The position numbers were made by a program, and so were the translations under genes. Below, one piece after another: positions 20,870-34,332 of a stretch of DNA of 64,000 nt (position 1 is the stretch's first letter; each line of letters opens with the position of its first letter). The notes below the pieces were generated by a model, which was not told the origin of the DNA, made no database searches, and worked only from the letters and a program-made list of their open reading frames with translations. The stretch lies in contig OZ234498.1 of assembly GCA_965153455.1 (NCBI GenBank), positions 11,284,001-11,348,000 of the forward strand, written 5' to 3'. This stretch comes from Sphagnum compactum. Taxonomy: Eukaryota > Bryophyta > Sphagnopsida > Sphagnales.

Positions 20870-22692
20870 TGATAATCATCGGAAAAAATCCCAACAATAA
20901 ATCAAAAGAAGAGAGGATTAAAGGAATGTTGATAGAGGCTATGAGAACTCATGGGCTTTTAGCAAAAACTTTTTTGAAGTTTATTTGAAAAAAAAATAAT
21001 GTTATTTTTTCGAATACATTTGAACCTACATTAGATTGTGATGAATGACTCAAAATGAAAATGTTATGTAACCTATATAACTTATTTATAAAATGTCCAA
21101 TTTGGACATCCATATTTTCACAATAATTTATTATAAGCTTGAATCTCCTTCAACTTGTGAAAATGAATGCTTCAACCTTCCATGACCAAAACTTTTTGTT
21201 TTCATTTTTAAAACACATCCATTTTGTGCATAATTTACAAGGGTTGAATTGGGTTCTTTCAAACAAAAACCTTGTGTGGATTTACAAATCTAGCCAACAC
21301 TATATGTGCTCCAAAATGGAGTGGTGATGGTGTTTTCAAAAATGTCCTCAATGCACAAAATGTTTTTTCCATTTTTGCACAATTTCAACTTTTTTAAAAA
21401 ATGACAAAAAATCAATGAAAGAAACAACCTTGGACCCTAGTTTACATCTTGTTCTCCAAACCATGAACTCTCCTTTAACTTCATTTTTTGATTCAAACAA
21501 ATTAAATGTCCTCCAAAATGATGCCATGTAAATGCCACCTCAAATTGGTTTGAATTTGTCTTAGATCCTTATCTAAAAGCCTTTGGTCCAAATTCTATTT
21601 TTCAACCAATAAGATTGCTCCATTTTGTTGGACCTTCATCTATAATGCCCCTTAATCTAAGAACATTTCAAATGATGTTCAATATGGGACTTTACAAAAA
21701 TATTTTTCACATCCAGTTTTGGTTACTTACTTTCTTCCAACCCCACACATCAAATTGAAACTAGGATTGCAAATAGGTGGGAGACTACTAATAGCAACCC
21801 ACTTGGATCAATCAAACTATCTAACCAATTGTAAAAATTGGTTACAATTGGTTACAAAAACAGTCAATAGCTACAATTTGATTGTGTTGATTAAACTATT
21901 CCAAGTCTCCTGTAGAGCTTTGAAAGCTATGTAGTTTCAATATGTGACATTAGTGACATAAAGTTCAAGAATATGGATTGGAGGTAGAATTTGATTTTGC
22001 AGAATTTTGCATTATTACAAAATTTTGAATGTTTTCTATCACAAATTTAATGATTCTTTTGAGAAATATCATGAAAAAAAAATTTAATTTTTTTTAAATC
22101 ACAATTTTTTCTATAAATGATTGAAACAACTAGAAAGAAAATAAGGATGTTTGTTTCCTTTCATATTTTATTAATATCCAAATTTGAGTAAAGTGGCTTA
22201 TGGATAATCACCACCTGAACTAGATCACAAATTTTTAAAAAAAATATTAATTAAAGAATGATGTTTGAAATGTGATGCAACATGAAAAATTAAAAAGATC
22301 TTAATTTATTAATTGTAAGAAATTCAAACTTTTATTCCATTCTTATTAATTTTATATGCTTTGTTGTTCACATTTTTGTGTGAAAAGTCACAAAAAGGTA
22401 AACCCATCAAAATAACCAATGTATTATTCTTAATCCCTAAATCTTGTTACATTATCTTTCTCATTATATTTTGACTTGAAAAAATTCTCATCATGTTGGT
22501 AGTGGGATATGATCAAACTATTGAAACTAGGGTTGTGAGGTTACATATAACAGCAAAAGATGAAAAAAGGTACTAAAATGCATAAGAATTAGTACATCCA
22601 TGCTTGCACCTCTTTCTTCATTCTCAAGATAGTGGGATACATGGGTAAAAATGGGTATCCACACATTAGAAAGGAATCACCTTAGTTGTCAA
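20870..22692. other. No gene seen
   Basis: AT-rich DNA with short open frames lacking any family signal. It separates the Harbinger remnant from the copia 5' LTR. Several CAAAATG and TTTTTCAACTT-like words recur. Confidence 0.4.
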
Positions 22693-22971
22693 TGTTAGAC
22701 ATTGTTTTATTCATCCCGCTAATGGACTTTTTCATCTTGTACAATGTTTGTAAATACCTTGTTAAATCAATTTGGAAGGCTCTAAATCTTCCAGACTTTC
22801 TCCTTCTCCTCTCTTATTTATACTTTGGTTTCCCTCTCTCTCTCCACAAAATAAGATAAGGTTGTCCAATGTTTAATCCTTTAAGTTAGTTTTCTGTCAA
22901 CTCTTTACAACTGGGTCCATTACCTAGCTAATGCCTAGATCTTAAGATCCTTAGAGATAAGACTTTTAACA
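22693..22971 (+). repeat. Copia 5' LTR
   Basis: Starts TGTTAGACATTG and ends CTTTTAACA, 279 bp. It aligns along its whole length with 27906-28182, sharing blocks such as TTCATCTTGTA, ACCTTGTTA, CTGTCAACTCT and CAGATCTTAAGAT-like sequence near the end. Confidence 0.85.
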
Positions 22972-22983
22972 TGGTATCAAAGC
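22972..22983 (+). other. Copia primer-binding site
   Basis: TGGTATCAAAGC directly follows the 5' LTR. It differs by one base from the TGGTATCAGAGC commonly used by plant copia elements, complementary to the initiator Met-tRNA. Confidence 0.85.
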
Positions 22984-23229
22984 TAGAGGTATCAAGGCAA
23001 AGAAAGTTGAGAGAATGATTGAGTGAGACAATAGACTAAAAGACATTCAAAAGAAGTAGTGATAGTCCTAAGTCTTAGATGGCGGAAGAAATCGGAAAAG
23101 TAGAAGATACACAAGATCTTAGCCATCATAAGGAAGTTTTCAGATTTCAAATATCCCCTTAGTTGTTCTCGAGGCTTGCTTTTAGTTTTTGATGTATCCA
23201 TACCATAATTTAGTGGTCTTGATGGAAGT

Positions 23230-26200
23230 TAGAATTATTTTGTTTGGTCTTTTCGGGTGATGAAATTGTTGTAAAAAAAATGTGGAAAAATGTAGAGAGT
23301 CCAAAAGATTACTTCACTATAGTTGTAGAAATAAAAATCAAGTCCAAAGTCTTGAATGCAATCAATATTTTAGTCAAGGAAACTATAATCCCCTTTGTCA
23401 AAAGATTCACAAATTATTTTGAGTGTTAGATTTATTTCAAAGATAAGTACGAAATTAAATCAAGGTCTAGGAAACTAATGTTGTTGAAAAAGTTTGTTAC
23501 TATGAAGAAGGAAAAGAATGTCAACATAGACAGTTACTTAAAAAAGATTAAAGAGATACTAGATCAATTGATAGGAATAGATTTCATCCTTCTTTAAGAA
23601 CTAGTTGTCCTCTTTATATTAAATTATCTACCTACCTAATACCCTGTGTTTGTCAAAACATTAACAAGCAAGGACTTTCTGCTCACATTGTAAGAATTAG
23701 AATTGCGGCTGTTCAATGAATAAGTACAAATCAAGATGGATGATGATAGGGAGGTGGTAGAAGATGCACTAACAATCCAAGGCAAAATCCAAAAGTTTAA
23801 GTTATGAGATAGGAGCTCAAAGGAAAAACATCTATGGAGATGGAAAACATTAGTCAAGAAGATTACAAAAAAAACTTGAATAACATTGGCTACTCAAGAT
23901 AGTAAAAGCTTAGCAAAACAAAATAAATGGTGGAGAAAGGAGCGGAATTGAAAAAGATTGCGACAATTCCAAAGCAAATATGAATGGATCAAAACCAGGA
24001 AGGTGTCACTATTGTAGAGCAATGGGGCATTGGAAACGCAATTATGAAACATAAAAATTGGTGGAGAAAATTTGAGAACTCAATGGAAAGCTCCAAGATC
24101 TCAACAACACACATAAAGCCCATTATATGTCGTGCAACCCACAATTTGAATAAGACACACAAGAAGAAAGCACATCAGAAGATGAACATAAAAACGTTAA
24201 AGGTTTATTTAGAGAGTGTTATAACATAACTATCAACATACTCCTTATGGTATTTTGACTTAGGAGCCACTAGACATTTGACATGAATTAATGATATTTT
24301 TGTCTCCCCCTAAAGATCTGCCCCCAAAAACTCCATAGCAATTATAGGAGGTGAAATGTGGTGGTAGAAGGAAACATGATTGTCAAGTTCAAACCAAATA
24401 AATAAAACACATACCAAAGATTTTCTATGTTCCAAACATGAAGAAAAATCTTTTGTTAGTAAGAGCCATTACTAATTCAAGATATAATGTAGAGTTCTTA
24501 CCAAATATGTTTAGTTAAAAACCTAAAAATAGAAGAGATAGTCTTGAAGGGCATTAGAGTGCAAACATAAAAGGTCTTTATAATTGGATGTTGAACCCTT
24601 TTTGAAATTTGAAGTCAACATAATCATAAGAAATCTCAATAGATCTTCTAATCCTATCCTATCATAAAAAACACCATGTTGTGGCATCATAGATTAGGTT
24701 ATTTAAACTTTGATGATTTCCATAATATCACACATAGAGAAAGTTATCTAGAATTCACCCCATTTGTGAAGTATGCTTTAAAGGAAAACAAACAAAAAAA
24801 AATATTTCAAAACAATGTAGAAAACGAGATGAAGGAGTCCTTGATCTTGTGCATGTTGACGTTTGCGGACCCTTCAAAATTAAGTCTCTGGGAGGAGCTC
24901 AATATTTCATAACTTTCATAGATGACATGAGCCAATAGATGTGGGTGAAAAGTTTTAAGAACAAGGACTAAGCCTTGTAAGCATTTCAAGAATTCAAAAA
25001 TGTTGTTGAAATTGAAACCGATAAAAAATCAAAGCTTTGAAGATAGACAATGGAAGAGAATTCAACTTGGTACAATTCAAATTTTTTTGTAGGAAGGAGG
25101 GGATAAGAAGGGAACTAACCCATGCCTACTTACCACAATAAAATGGCGTTCTTGAACACAAGAATAAGATAGTCTTGAAGATAGTAAAATGCATAACAAC
25201 AAAAGGAAAGTTACCAAAATTTCTTTGGGCTGAATTGATTCACTTAGCCTGTTATTTTTTCAATAGGACATTGTCAAAATCCCTTGGCCACAAAACACCT
25301 TTGGAAGCATACTCAGGTGAAAGGCCTGATATTGTTGGGAGTGCATGCATATGTCCATGCTCTTAAAATCAAAAGAGACAAATTAGATGAATGTTCAATG
25401 GTAGGAATTCTTGTCAGAATAGATGAGATGAAGAAAGGATACAAGTACTACATATTTGTGTTGAAGAAGGCAATCTTAGTCATTGATGAATCAACAAAAT
25501 TCACATTCACTCATAGTTAATTGAACATAAGGAGGATGAAGAGAAGGAATTGAGGCTAAGAGGAAGCTTCCCACACCTCATGATAAACATCAATTGCGAA
25601 GAAGACATAGAATAGACAACATACATTCTTCAACAAAAAGACCCATCTCTTAACCTTGCTCAAGACCAGCATTTTGAGCTCCAACAAGATCCCAACCAAC
25701 TAGACAATTGACTTTGCATATACCAAAGGAGGAGTAGAAGCACAATACTTGAACTCAAGAGATCCACTATAACAAGGTCAAAACTTGTTAAACTTGAGGA
25801 TTATGTTAATATAGTCAATATTGAAATAAGCCATGATGTTGTGTTTTTTGATGGAACAAAAGATACTTGATGGAGACAAGTAATGGAAAAAGAAATGGAG
25901 GCCATCAACCAAACCTTGTCATTGGTGGTACTACCCCATGGACAGAAAGTTGTTTAAATCAAATGGATTTTCCAAATAAAAAAAGGAAATGATAAACAAA
26001 CCAGATACAAAGTGTAGCTAGTGGCATGAGGATGTGAATAAAAGACCATAATTGATTACCAAGACACCTTCTCTCTAATAACCAAATGGACCACTATCAA
26101 GTAATTTTGTTGCCACTTCACAAGGGTGGGAACTTCATCACATGGACATGAAATCAACCTTCACAAATGGGAGGATTGACAAAGTTTACACCCAACAACC

Positions 26201-27310
26201 TTCGGGTTTTATCAGTTAGGGACAAGAAATGTTAGTTTGCAAATTAAACAAGCTCTACATGGATTTAAGCAAGCTCCAAAGGCATGGTTTGAAAAAAAAA
26301 TGCCTACTTGATCAAATAAATATTAAACAAAAACACACAAGATGGAAACTTGTATCAACTAAAGATGAATGGTGCAAATCTCCTTGTGATAGTCTATGTA
26401 GATGACATGTTCATCAATGATAACAGCATAACAAAAATACAATGGATCAAATCAAAGCTAAAAAGTTAGTTTGAGATGACAAACGCAGGGCTGGTCTAGA
26501 GGTATTTAAGGTTGGAAATAAAATAAGGCACCCATGGAATCCTCCTCCACCAGAAGTTTTTTACAAAGAATATACTAATTCAATTTAGGATGGATGACTG
26601 CAACCCTTCAAACACACCATTGCCCAAAGGATTAAAGGTTCAAATTGACATGGATTTGTTCGAAATTGACCCCAAACATTATTGCAACATGGTGGGCAAG
26701 TTAATTTTTCTCACGAACACAAGACCCAACATCATTTTTTTGGTCAACCTTTTAAGTAGGTTGCAAATAAAACTTGCAAAAAAATACTTGATAACAACAC
26801 AATCCATTTTTTGTTATCTCAAGGGTACTGCCAATCCTGGGTTCTTCTACAAAAAAAAAAGAAGAAAAATCTTCAATTCATTGTCTCATAAATGTTGATT
26901 GGGGAGGTGATGTAGACACCAAAAAATCAATGAGAGGATACATTTTTTCATTAAGAGGAACTCCAATTACTTGGAGCAACAAAAAATAAAATTCTATGGC
27001 CCTATTGTCCACATAATTTGAATATAGGGCCTTCATGGAAGCTTCAAAAGAAGGGGAATGGCTCCTGGACTTACTGGTGGAACTTAGAATGTTGAATGCA
27101 TTTACTATACCTATTTACTGTGACAATGAAAGTTGCATCAAGATCACCAAGGATCCAATATTTCAATCAAGAACCACACACTTTGCCATTCACCTCAAAC
27201 ATGTGCAGTAGTTTACAAAAATCAGAAGAATCAAAGTGGTTCACATCCCATCTACAAAATAGCTTGGCAACATTGTAATGAAGATTCTTAGAAAAGCAAA
27301 GTTCTTAAAG
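23230..27310 (+). pseudogene. Copia gag-pol, decayed
   Basis: Plus-strand fragments in many frames: gag (VESPKDYFTIVVEIKIKSKV and MLLKKFVTMKKEKNVNIDSYL, 23295-23585); a zinc knuckle at about 23997-24045 reading GRCHYCRAMGHWKRNYE, whose last Cys is lost; protease at about 24248 reading WYFDLGATRHLT, where the catalytic DSG has become DLG; pre-integrase MLWHHRLGYLNFDDF (24676); integrase core (HVDVCGPFK at about 24853, IDNGREFN at about 25045, FLWAELIHLACYFFNRTLSKS at 25220); reverse transcriptase with VIVYVDDMFIND at about 26389; and RNase H (EASKEGEWLLDL, IYCDNESCIKITKDP, 27035-27160). At least a dozen stops and frameshifts rule out a polyprotein. Confidence 0.87.
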
Positions 27311-27810
27311 TGTAAGAAATTCATGGGTATGACATAAACAAAAGGTTGAAAATAAACAAAGACATCTCTCACACTTGAGTTCAATAAGGAGACCAACACT
27401 CCAAGTTGTGCTCCTCCTCCTCTCCGAGATCTTCAAGAAACTATTCATAGTACTAATGAGGTTCTTCCTCAAGCTCCTTCTGTTTGTCTTGCCACATTTG
27501 TAGAACATTCACTTTTTTTTGCCATCTTTTGCAAATGAGTCTCAAGGTTATTAGGTCATTGAATTTTTCCACTTCAACCACCTTTGGCCACACAATGTTG
27601 TTGCATTAGCTCATCTAGAAGTCCAAGGATAATAGGACTAGCAAGACGACGAGGATTGAAAACATTGAATTTGGAGACAAAACATGAGCTTCATCCTTCT
27701 CTATCCTCACATTGCATATTTTTGATTTGAGGATAAGAATGCATGAAAAGACAAACAAGCTAAAAGGAGCCTTTGCTATATGCATATATTCCTTGCTCAT
27801 GTTGAAAAGA

Positions 27811-27835
27811 AAAAAAGGGAGGGGGGGGGGGGGGG
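27811..27835 (+). repeat. Homopolymer tract A6-GGGA-G15
   Basis: A purine run ending in fifteen consecutive G lies between the RNase H end and the 3' LTR of the copia element. Prone to slippage and sequencing error, and able to form a G-quadruplex. Confidence 0.8.
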
Positions 27836-27905
27836 TGATGATGAAATTGCTCCTCAAATGACCATCTCAACATCTCTTTCCATACATCCATTAGGGCTTG
27901 AGGGG

Positions 27906-28182
27906 GGTTAGATGTTGTTATATTCATCCCATTAATAAACTCTTTCATCTTGTATAATGTTTGTACATACCTTGTTAGATTAGTTTGGAAGGTTTCAAAT
28001 CTTCTAGACGCTCTCCTTTTCCTTTCCTATTTGTACCTTGGTTTCATTCTCTTTCCACAAGAGAAGATTAGGCTCTCGAATGGTCAATCCTCTAGGTTAG
28101 CTTTCTGTCAACTCTCTGCAACCAAGTCCATTACCTGGCTGATGCCCAGATCTTAAGATATTTAGAGATAGGGCTTTTAACA
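27906..28182 (+). repeat. Copia 3' LTR
   Basis: Begins GGTTAGATGTTG (first base altered from TG) after a purine-rich tract TTGAGGGG and ends CTTTTAACA. Clearly diverged from the 5' copy by scattered substitutions. Confidence 0.83.
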
Positions 28183-31100
28183 ACCAAAGTAAATGTCATA
28201 GGGTCCTAGTTACTAGATAATGACAAGCTCCTAGTTACCTTAAAGTCCAAAATGATCACTTGGTCCACTTGCAAACTCTCAATGGCAAGTTGGGCACTTG
28301 TGGTTAATCAAGTAATTTTGGCATCAATATGACACCTAATAGCTTGCTGGATCCCCACTCAAAATATGTGCACTCAAACAAAAGGCATGATCTTGAACTC
28401 CTGAACTTCATCAGGGAAGCAAAAGCTCTAGCACAAGAGCCAAAGTCAAGTAGACAACCATTATAAGGTCTTGGTGGAATGGGCATGACAGACCCTCAAG
28501 CTCAAGCCATCTAACAAAATTGCTCACTTTGAACTTTCCCTAAGAAAACAACTTGCACAAATGGAGAGTTGTTCAAATTCAATCTGCTTGTAGATCTAGA
28601 GGAATCATGCCCTTTGATATTTGCTGGGTCCTCCCCAATCTACCAATGGACACTCTTCATTGTTAAAAACAAATTCCATTGAAACAAGCAATGCACCACC
28701 CTCGAGTTTGATGGCCATTATTTATGGACCATAATTTCTATTCCTTGATGAAAAGGGCTTCGTGAGGTGGATAGAAATACTAGCTTGTGGTGAGGCCATG
28801 TCACCTCAAATGTTCACAACTATTCCTTAAGACATGTCCATGGTAATTTCTAGTGTTGGCACATTTTGTCGTTTAAAGTGGTAAACTTGGGGTTCAAGTT
28901 CTTACAACCTAGATTGAACCCAACACTACCCACAAGGACAAAAATAAAAATGTAGATCTTATCTTTTGATAGAAAAGGAACTTTGGAAATAAAATTTTGA
29001 AAATAGGTTCACTTTCTTAAGGTAAACATATTGATTTTTTTTGAAAAGTCAACATGTAGGTTGAACTTTTTAGGTGAATGATAAGTTTTAATTAGTTGTG
29101 AAACTGGACATCTTCACAATTTTTTTAAAATTTTAGTTTCTTGTAAAACTTCATACCTATAAAGTTCTCGCCTTGGGGAGTGTTAATGTGCACATGGAAT
29201 TGAACTCTATATTTTAACCAAGCCCAAAGGTTTTTGAATTTGAAAGAATTGTCAAAATTATAATTATAAATTTAAAAATTGAAGAACTAGGTTTAAATTT
29301 GCACCCAAAGACTTTATCAAAACTTTTATAATTGTTAAAGCCAAAACGAAAGGTTTTTTTGAAAAGGAAAAACCAACCATCACCGATAATTACTATTCTA
29401 TAATGGGGTCACATCACTTGAGTTGTTCTCAATTCTTGAGAGGGCAATGAAACATGAAACAAACCAAAAAAATTGTTGCGTCTTTTTGTACCTTTGTTTT
29501 TAAATTGAAACTTAGGTCGAGCCCTCAATTTCTCCTTGACAAGTGTTTGGACAAGAGCGGGTTCGCATGATTCTTTTGAGTTAAAAATATCTTTTGTTCA
29601 TCTAAAATGAAAGGATTATACTATAAGAATGTTAGTATTTTCCTAAACTCTTGCATTTTTGTTGTGAAGAGGTCTTGTAGTTTTTGATTGAGATATGTCT
29701 TTTGAGCTATGATTGAAAGGGTCTTGGGGTTGCTACAAGGTGTTGCAACATCAATTTCCAAATTTGCCACACATGGGAAAAAAATAGGTTTTGATATTTT
29801 AGGACAAATTAAGTGTCTAGGATGTGAGATGGGTATTTAGTTTTGAGTGTGAAAAAGTCATATAACGATTTCTTGCTATTATAGGAGTTTGAAGCTGCTT
29901 TGTTGTTGTTGATTGTTGCAAAAAAAAATTTGCGCTTTAATGTTTTAGAACAAAACTGGATGTGGAGAAAGGAGTTAGTTTTGCAATGTTGAGCATGTAC
30001 AACAATTTGTTTTTGTTGTTATTGAATGGTTTGCAATTGACAAGAAGGGTGATTGGAGAACAAATCATTGTTTTGCACTTGTAAGCTACAAGCTTGCTAT
30101 TGTTGCCCTTGTTTCTTTTGCTTTTGCCATTTGTAGTGGTGGTACTCTTGCTATTGCTGGCTTTTATTGTTTTGATATTGGATCAGTTTCTAGATATCCC
30201 TAATTTTGCTCCTTGTGGGTGGGAGGTATATTCACAAGGACAGATCAGAAATTGGCAATTGTAGTGAAGAGTAGATAAGTGTAAAAGTATGGAGTTATTA
30301 TATAAGTACACAAACCAGCTTGTGCAACAACATAGTCCTTACCTCTTGCAACATGCCCACGAGCTTGTAATTCTTCTATTCCTTGTCTCTTTGTTTTACT
30401 TCTCAAAATACCATAATACCATGTCAAGTCTTCTCCTCTCTTCTTGGTTGAAAGAAGGTTTGGGAACTTATCCTTTATGGTGTTTTCTTTTTCTTTATAT
30501 TTTTTAAGACAAAGCTATTTTGTATAACTAATGTTGCTAACCATTTGACCATTGGGTAAAAATAAATCTAAGAATTGGGCACTATAGAATTCAATGGGTG
30601 CCATATTTTAAAGAACCATGAATTTGAATGCTTTAGAAGGTTTCATTATGTTGATTTTCAAAGAATTAGATCTCAATACATGTAAGGGTATGTAGATTGA
30701 CAAGTATCTTGTGATATTGAGGTTCATAATTTTTGGGTTGAGTTTGGTTTAGAGTTAAATTTAAGGTTTAGGGTAGATGGAAGGGACTTTGTGCTAAATG
30801 AAGAAGCATTTCTTTTCTTCTTTTCATCCAAAAAAGAAAATAATTCTTATTCTACAGGTTCTTAGATGTCATGAAGCTACCCCAGTGCATTTTCTTGTTG
30901 AGAAGTGTTAGTATGATTATTGTGTGATTTACTCTTATGTATGATTGTGCTTTGCAATATTGAAGAAAGTTTTGTTAGTTTGTCAGTTAATGTGATGCCT
31001 GTTGTGAAAAATGATTAATTAATGGAGGTTGCAAGTTGCAACATGAACTATGGTGGATGTTTGCTACAACCTTTCAAATTGAATATCAAGATGCAGTTTT

Positions 31101-31260
31101 AGAGATGGAATATTGTTGAATAGAAATGAATCTCTTAAAGCTTTGAATGCCCGGTCTAAACTATGATTATAATATTGGAATACAAAATTCAAGTTGTTTT
31201 GTTCAAGGAATGTTATAGACAAGGTCATATATGATGTATCAATCACATATTTTCAATCAT
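28183..31260. other. No gene seen; probable worn repeats
   Basis: About 3 kb without a convincing frame. Around 29170 the plus strand reads GGGGAGTGTTAATGTG, which resembles a copia purine tract and LTR start, but I found no partner LTR. TTG-rich simple sequence fills 29900-30180. Confidence 0.35.
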
Positions 31261-31265
31261 GTCAA

Positions 31266-31480
31266 TTTAAACACTGATTGCACATTTTCATTCTGTTTGT
31301 GTAGGAATATGTATGAACACTTGCCAGAGGTAGGGGTGATAAATAACTTGTATGAGACAAATGATTCACAATAGTTTAAACACTGATTGCACATTTTCAT
31401 TATGTTTGTGTAGGAATATGTATGAACACTTGGAGGTAGGGGTGATAAATAACTTGTATGAGACAAATGATTCACAATAG
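31266..31480. repeat. Two-copy tandem repeat, period 109 bp
   Basis: TTTAAACACTGATTGCACAT begins at 31266 and again at 31375. The two copies are nearly identical to their shared end (GACAAATGATTCACAATAG) except for six bases missing from the second after AACACTTG. Confidence 0.9.
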
Positions 31481-31938
31481 TGAGATGTTATAAAGAAAAA
31501 AGTAAACATATATGCACAATTCTGCAAATAGATGAGTAAATATGAGAGGAAATGTAATATATATAAGTATAAGAGAAAAACAATAAAAATGTGTTTTCAA
31601 TTTGTGACATGATAAAATGATTGATATACATTTTATTAAATTTAGGACCCAAAAGTACTATGAAAGTGACTTAACCCAAAAAGAGCCAATTGCACAGCTT
31701 AGTAGTGGGTAAAGGTCATACTACAATATTGTTCATAATATCATTTCAGGAAAATGAAAGCCATGTAGAAGAGGAACATGTACCAAAGACTGTGAGAATC
31801 CTTTTCTAACAGTGCTCATTGCCAGAAGGTGAAATATATATATTGCATTGCAGGTAATAAGGAAAAAAGCATCTTGATGTCACAAAGTTCCTTATGAATA
31901 GTTTCTCTGCACTGAAGTTTTCCTACCACAATAACAAA

Positions 31939-31958
31939 GAGAGAGAGAGAGAGAGAGA
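31939..31958. repeat. (GA)n microsatellite
   Basis: Ten GA units just downstream of the DUF1218 gene. Confidence 0.9.
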
Positions 31959-32233
31959 TATACCCCACAACAGAGATGCCCTCCATTGAGGAGCAAATGA
32001 TACATTGTACACACTCAGGGGAGGGACAACTTATTTCCACATTTCCTATATACAATAATACCCTTTTGGTCAGAATTGTCATCACTCTCAATCCAAGGAT
32101 CAAGCTCATCCTCCCCTGGGGAAATAATATGAACAATTCAACACTACCAGACTTAAAATTTGGGGTTTCATATAAACTACATATTATAATCTCTGAACAA
32201 AAAGCCGTGGAAGGAAGACAGCATTTTCAGTTA

Positions 32234-34042
32234 CTAGACAGCAGTAGCAGCAGGAGTGCCATAGTTGCCACCTTTAGGCCCACCTACACCAGTGCCAGCA
32301 GCTGTGTTACCATTATTGGGACCATACTTTGAACCACAAATTCCAGCATGGAGACTCAACAAGTAGAGCAGCTCGAAGAGTGACAAAATGATCATCAAAG
32401 CCTCCAAAGTTTTCTGCAGATTGCACAGACAAATGCAAACAGAATTGAGTCAGTTAGCACAGATCCACCCACAAACAACCCAATCCAATATGTCTGTCAA
32501 CATCTACCACTATCTACCTACCACATCCAAAAGAGTGGGGAAAGTTAGGACCCACTACAAACTGGAGGTGATGTTGGCCTCTACCTATGTCTACCTACCA
32601 CATCCAAAAGAGTGTGGAATATTAACTGTCAAGATTGCGACTGAATTTGAGCTATGACCAAATAGCAAAAAAACTTGATGAATAAATTGTCATTATAGAT
32701 CATGAGGCAATTTGGTCACTTACAAGTCTTTTAGTCCGGGGGCCACCCATGTGAATTTCCTTGGCTGCAAGCCTGCAAATCAAGTGTTATGTCAAAATTT
32801 TATAAAACAATAGAAAAGGACTTGATAGAAAGCTGCAGTTGGCATGATCACCATGGGATTTAGGTGACCAATACCTAACTGCACAAGACAGTACCTACCT
32901 GGGCAACACGACTGCCAAGATTCTTGAATAGCAAATTATGGGCATTCAGAGAAACTCTTAAAAAAGAAATCAGGTTTTAAACTGTCTTGTTGATTTTTTT
33001 AGTTGCAGTTTTTGGTTGTAAATTCTGAAGATTGAAGAATGTCTTGGAATTCAAATGATGAACTGTCTGACAAGAAATTATTTATCACTCTGCAAAAGGA
33101 AAATATTTTTAACGTGGGAAAATTGAGTACTACGTACCCCATGGCGAGAAGGGTGAGGAGCCAAGCGATCAAAGCAGTCGCGTGTGCAGCTGAAAGACTG
33201 TCATTGCGAAACACGCGGACATGATGGGTGCCGGCGAAAACCGAAGCAAGTCCGACCATAGAAGCGATCAAAGCAAGTGGCACGAAAAAACGAGTCGCAG
33301 AATTACCTGCATTGAAAACAACCACCACCGTCATCATGCGAACTCACGACGTTTCCCAAGTCTCACAAGAAGAAAAGCTCCACAAAAAGTCTTACAACAA
33401 CACAATGCAGACTACTTAGGGTCTCTTTCCATTAGGCTGCTGTGATGACAGTAACCTAATGGAGAGCCACTAACATAGGGCCTTGTTTCTTGCTTGCAGG
33501 GATAGTGGCTTTCCATTGGACAGCTGTAAGTATTGTGAAAACATGTACTTAATCATGTTAGGAACTCTGTAAATGTGATCACAACAGCCTAATGGAAAGC
33601 CCCTGACATAGGGCCTTGTTTCTTTCTGCAGGGACAATGGCTTTCCGTTGGAGAGCTGCAAGCGTGGTGAAAAATAAGTAATTAATCGTGTTAGGAACTC
33701 TGGGAACACATGTTGTCATGAAAAAAAAAAGGATAGACGCCATTGTGTGGTGAGTAAGATCGAGTTTGACTCACAGCTCCCTCGTTTGCTTGACCGTTAA
33801 AGAGCTGTGAGATGACTGTGAGCGCAGCTAGTTGAAAAAACATAATGGAAGCTGAATCAATGATCACAGTAGCCTAATGGAAACATGTCTTAGTACACAT
33901 TGATCTGCTGCAGCTTACCGAGGCTTGACCCGTCAATCAATCTGTTCAACGCCCATCCTGCTAAGCAAGCTGAGATGAAGTAGAAGATGAAGTTGATGAC
34001 CATCAGCGGCGTAGACAAGCATCTTCCAACACCGAAAGCCAT
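32234..34042 (-). CDS. DUF1218-family four-pass membrane protein (modifying-wall-lignin type)
   Basis: Four exons, 34042-33919, 33306-33138, 32772-32724 and 32413-32234, with GT-AG junctions and exact phases, give 173 aa. The start is the ATG opening MAFGVGRCLSTP. Four membrane segments are visible: about 11-30 (PLMVINFIFYFISACLAGW), 47-67 (RFFVPLALIASMVGLASVFAG), 80-97 (HATALIAWLLTLLAMG) and 120-137 (MIILSLFELLYLLSLHAG). The family signature loop HHVRVFRNDSLSAAHATALIAW follows the second. The third exon is only 49 bp and gives the basic loop KEIHMGGPRTKRL. The tail is Gly/Ala/Thr-rich. Plant DUF1218 proteins include MWL1/MWL2, linked to lignin content of secondary walls; the molecular activity is not settled. 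Length matches the family. Intron 1 carries a 133-bp tandem duplication and the promoter side carries another repeat array. This is the best-supported host gene in the window. Confidence 0.93.
32507..32620. repeat. Short tandem duplication in DUF1218 intron 3
   Basis: CTACCTACCACATCCAAAAG at about 32513 recurs at about 32590, each copy followed by AGTGGGG or AGTGTGG. Confidence 0.75.
33453..33717. repeat. 133-bp tandem duplication in DUF1218 intron 1
   Basis: CCTAATGGAGAGCC at 33455 and CCTAATGGAAAGCC at 33588 start two copies that both continue through ACATAGGGCCTTGTTTCTT, a CTTTCC..TTGGA segment and TGTTAGGAACTCTG. A third partial start (CCTAATGGAAACA) occurs near 33872. Confidence 0.85.
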
Positions 34043-34321
34043 GATGATATGATGATGATGATGCAGCAGCAGCAGCTCTCTAAACGTGTGCAGATGATTT
34101 CAGTAGCTCTCTTCTGATCACTAACAATGCAAAGTCTAACTGTCAGTATGCAAGAACTTGTGATCACTAACAATGCAAGAAGCAACAGAAGCAAAAAACG
34201 CAGAGCACCGTGGTGGAGAAGAACAGTCTTTGCACCTCTGTTACAAGACCAGGGGATTAGCCACGGCTCTACTGACGAATGAACGCTGCGAAATACTGAT
34301 GCAGAAACTGATTGCAGAGTA

Positions 34322-34332
34322 GACTTATATGA
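34322..34332 (-). promoter_or_regulatory. Possible TATA box of the DUF1218 gene
   Basis: On the minus strand CATATAAGTC lies about 285 bp upstream of the ATG, between the gene and its upstream repeat array. Supported by position and sequence only. Confidence 0.4.

Larger units (their letters stand above)
22693..28182 (+). mobile_element. Ty1/copia LTR retrotransposon, old and inactive
   Basis: A 5.49 kb element with two related LTRs, a primer-binding site directly after the 5' LTR, gag and pol remnants in copia order (gag, protease, integrase, reverse transcriptase, RNase H), and a purine-rich tract before the 3' LTR. The flanking pentamers GTCAA (22688-22692) and ACCAA (28183-28187) match at three of five positions, a worn target duplication. 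LTR divergence and many stops mean an old insertion. Confidence 0.88.

Noticed and set aside
27615-27948. Minus-strand frames with poly-Pro near the G15 run
   Set aside because: The Pro run is only the complement of the homopolymer in copia untranslated DNA.
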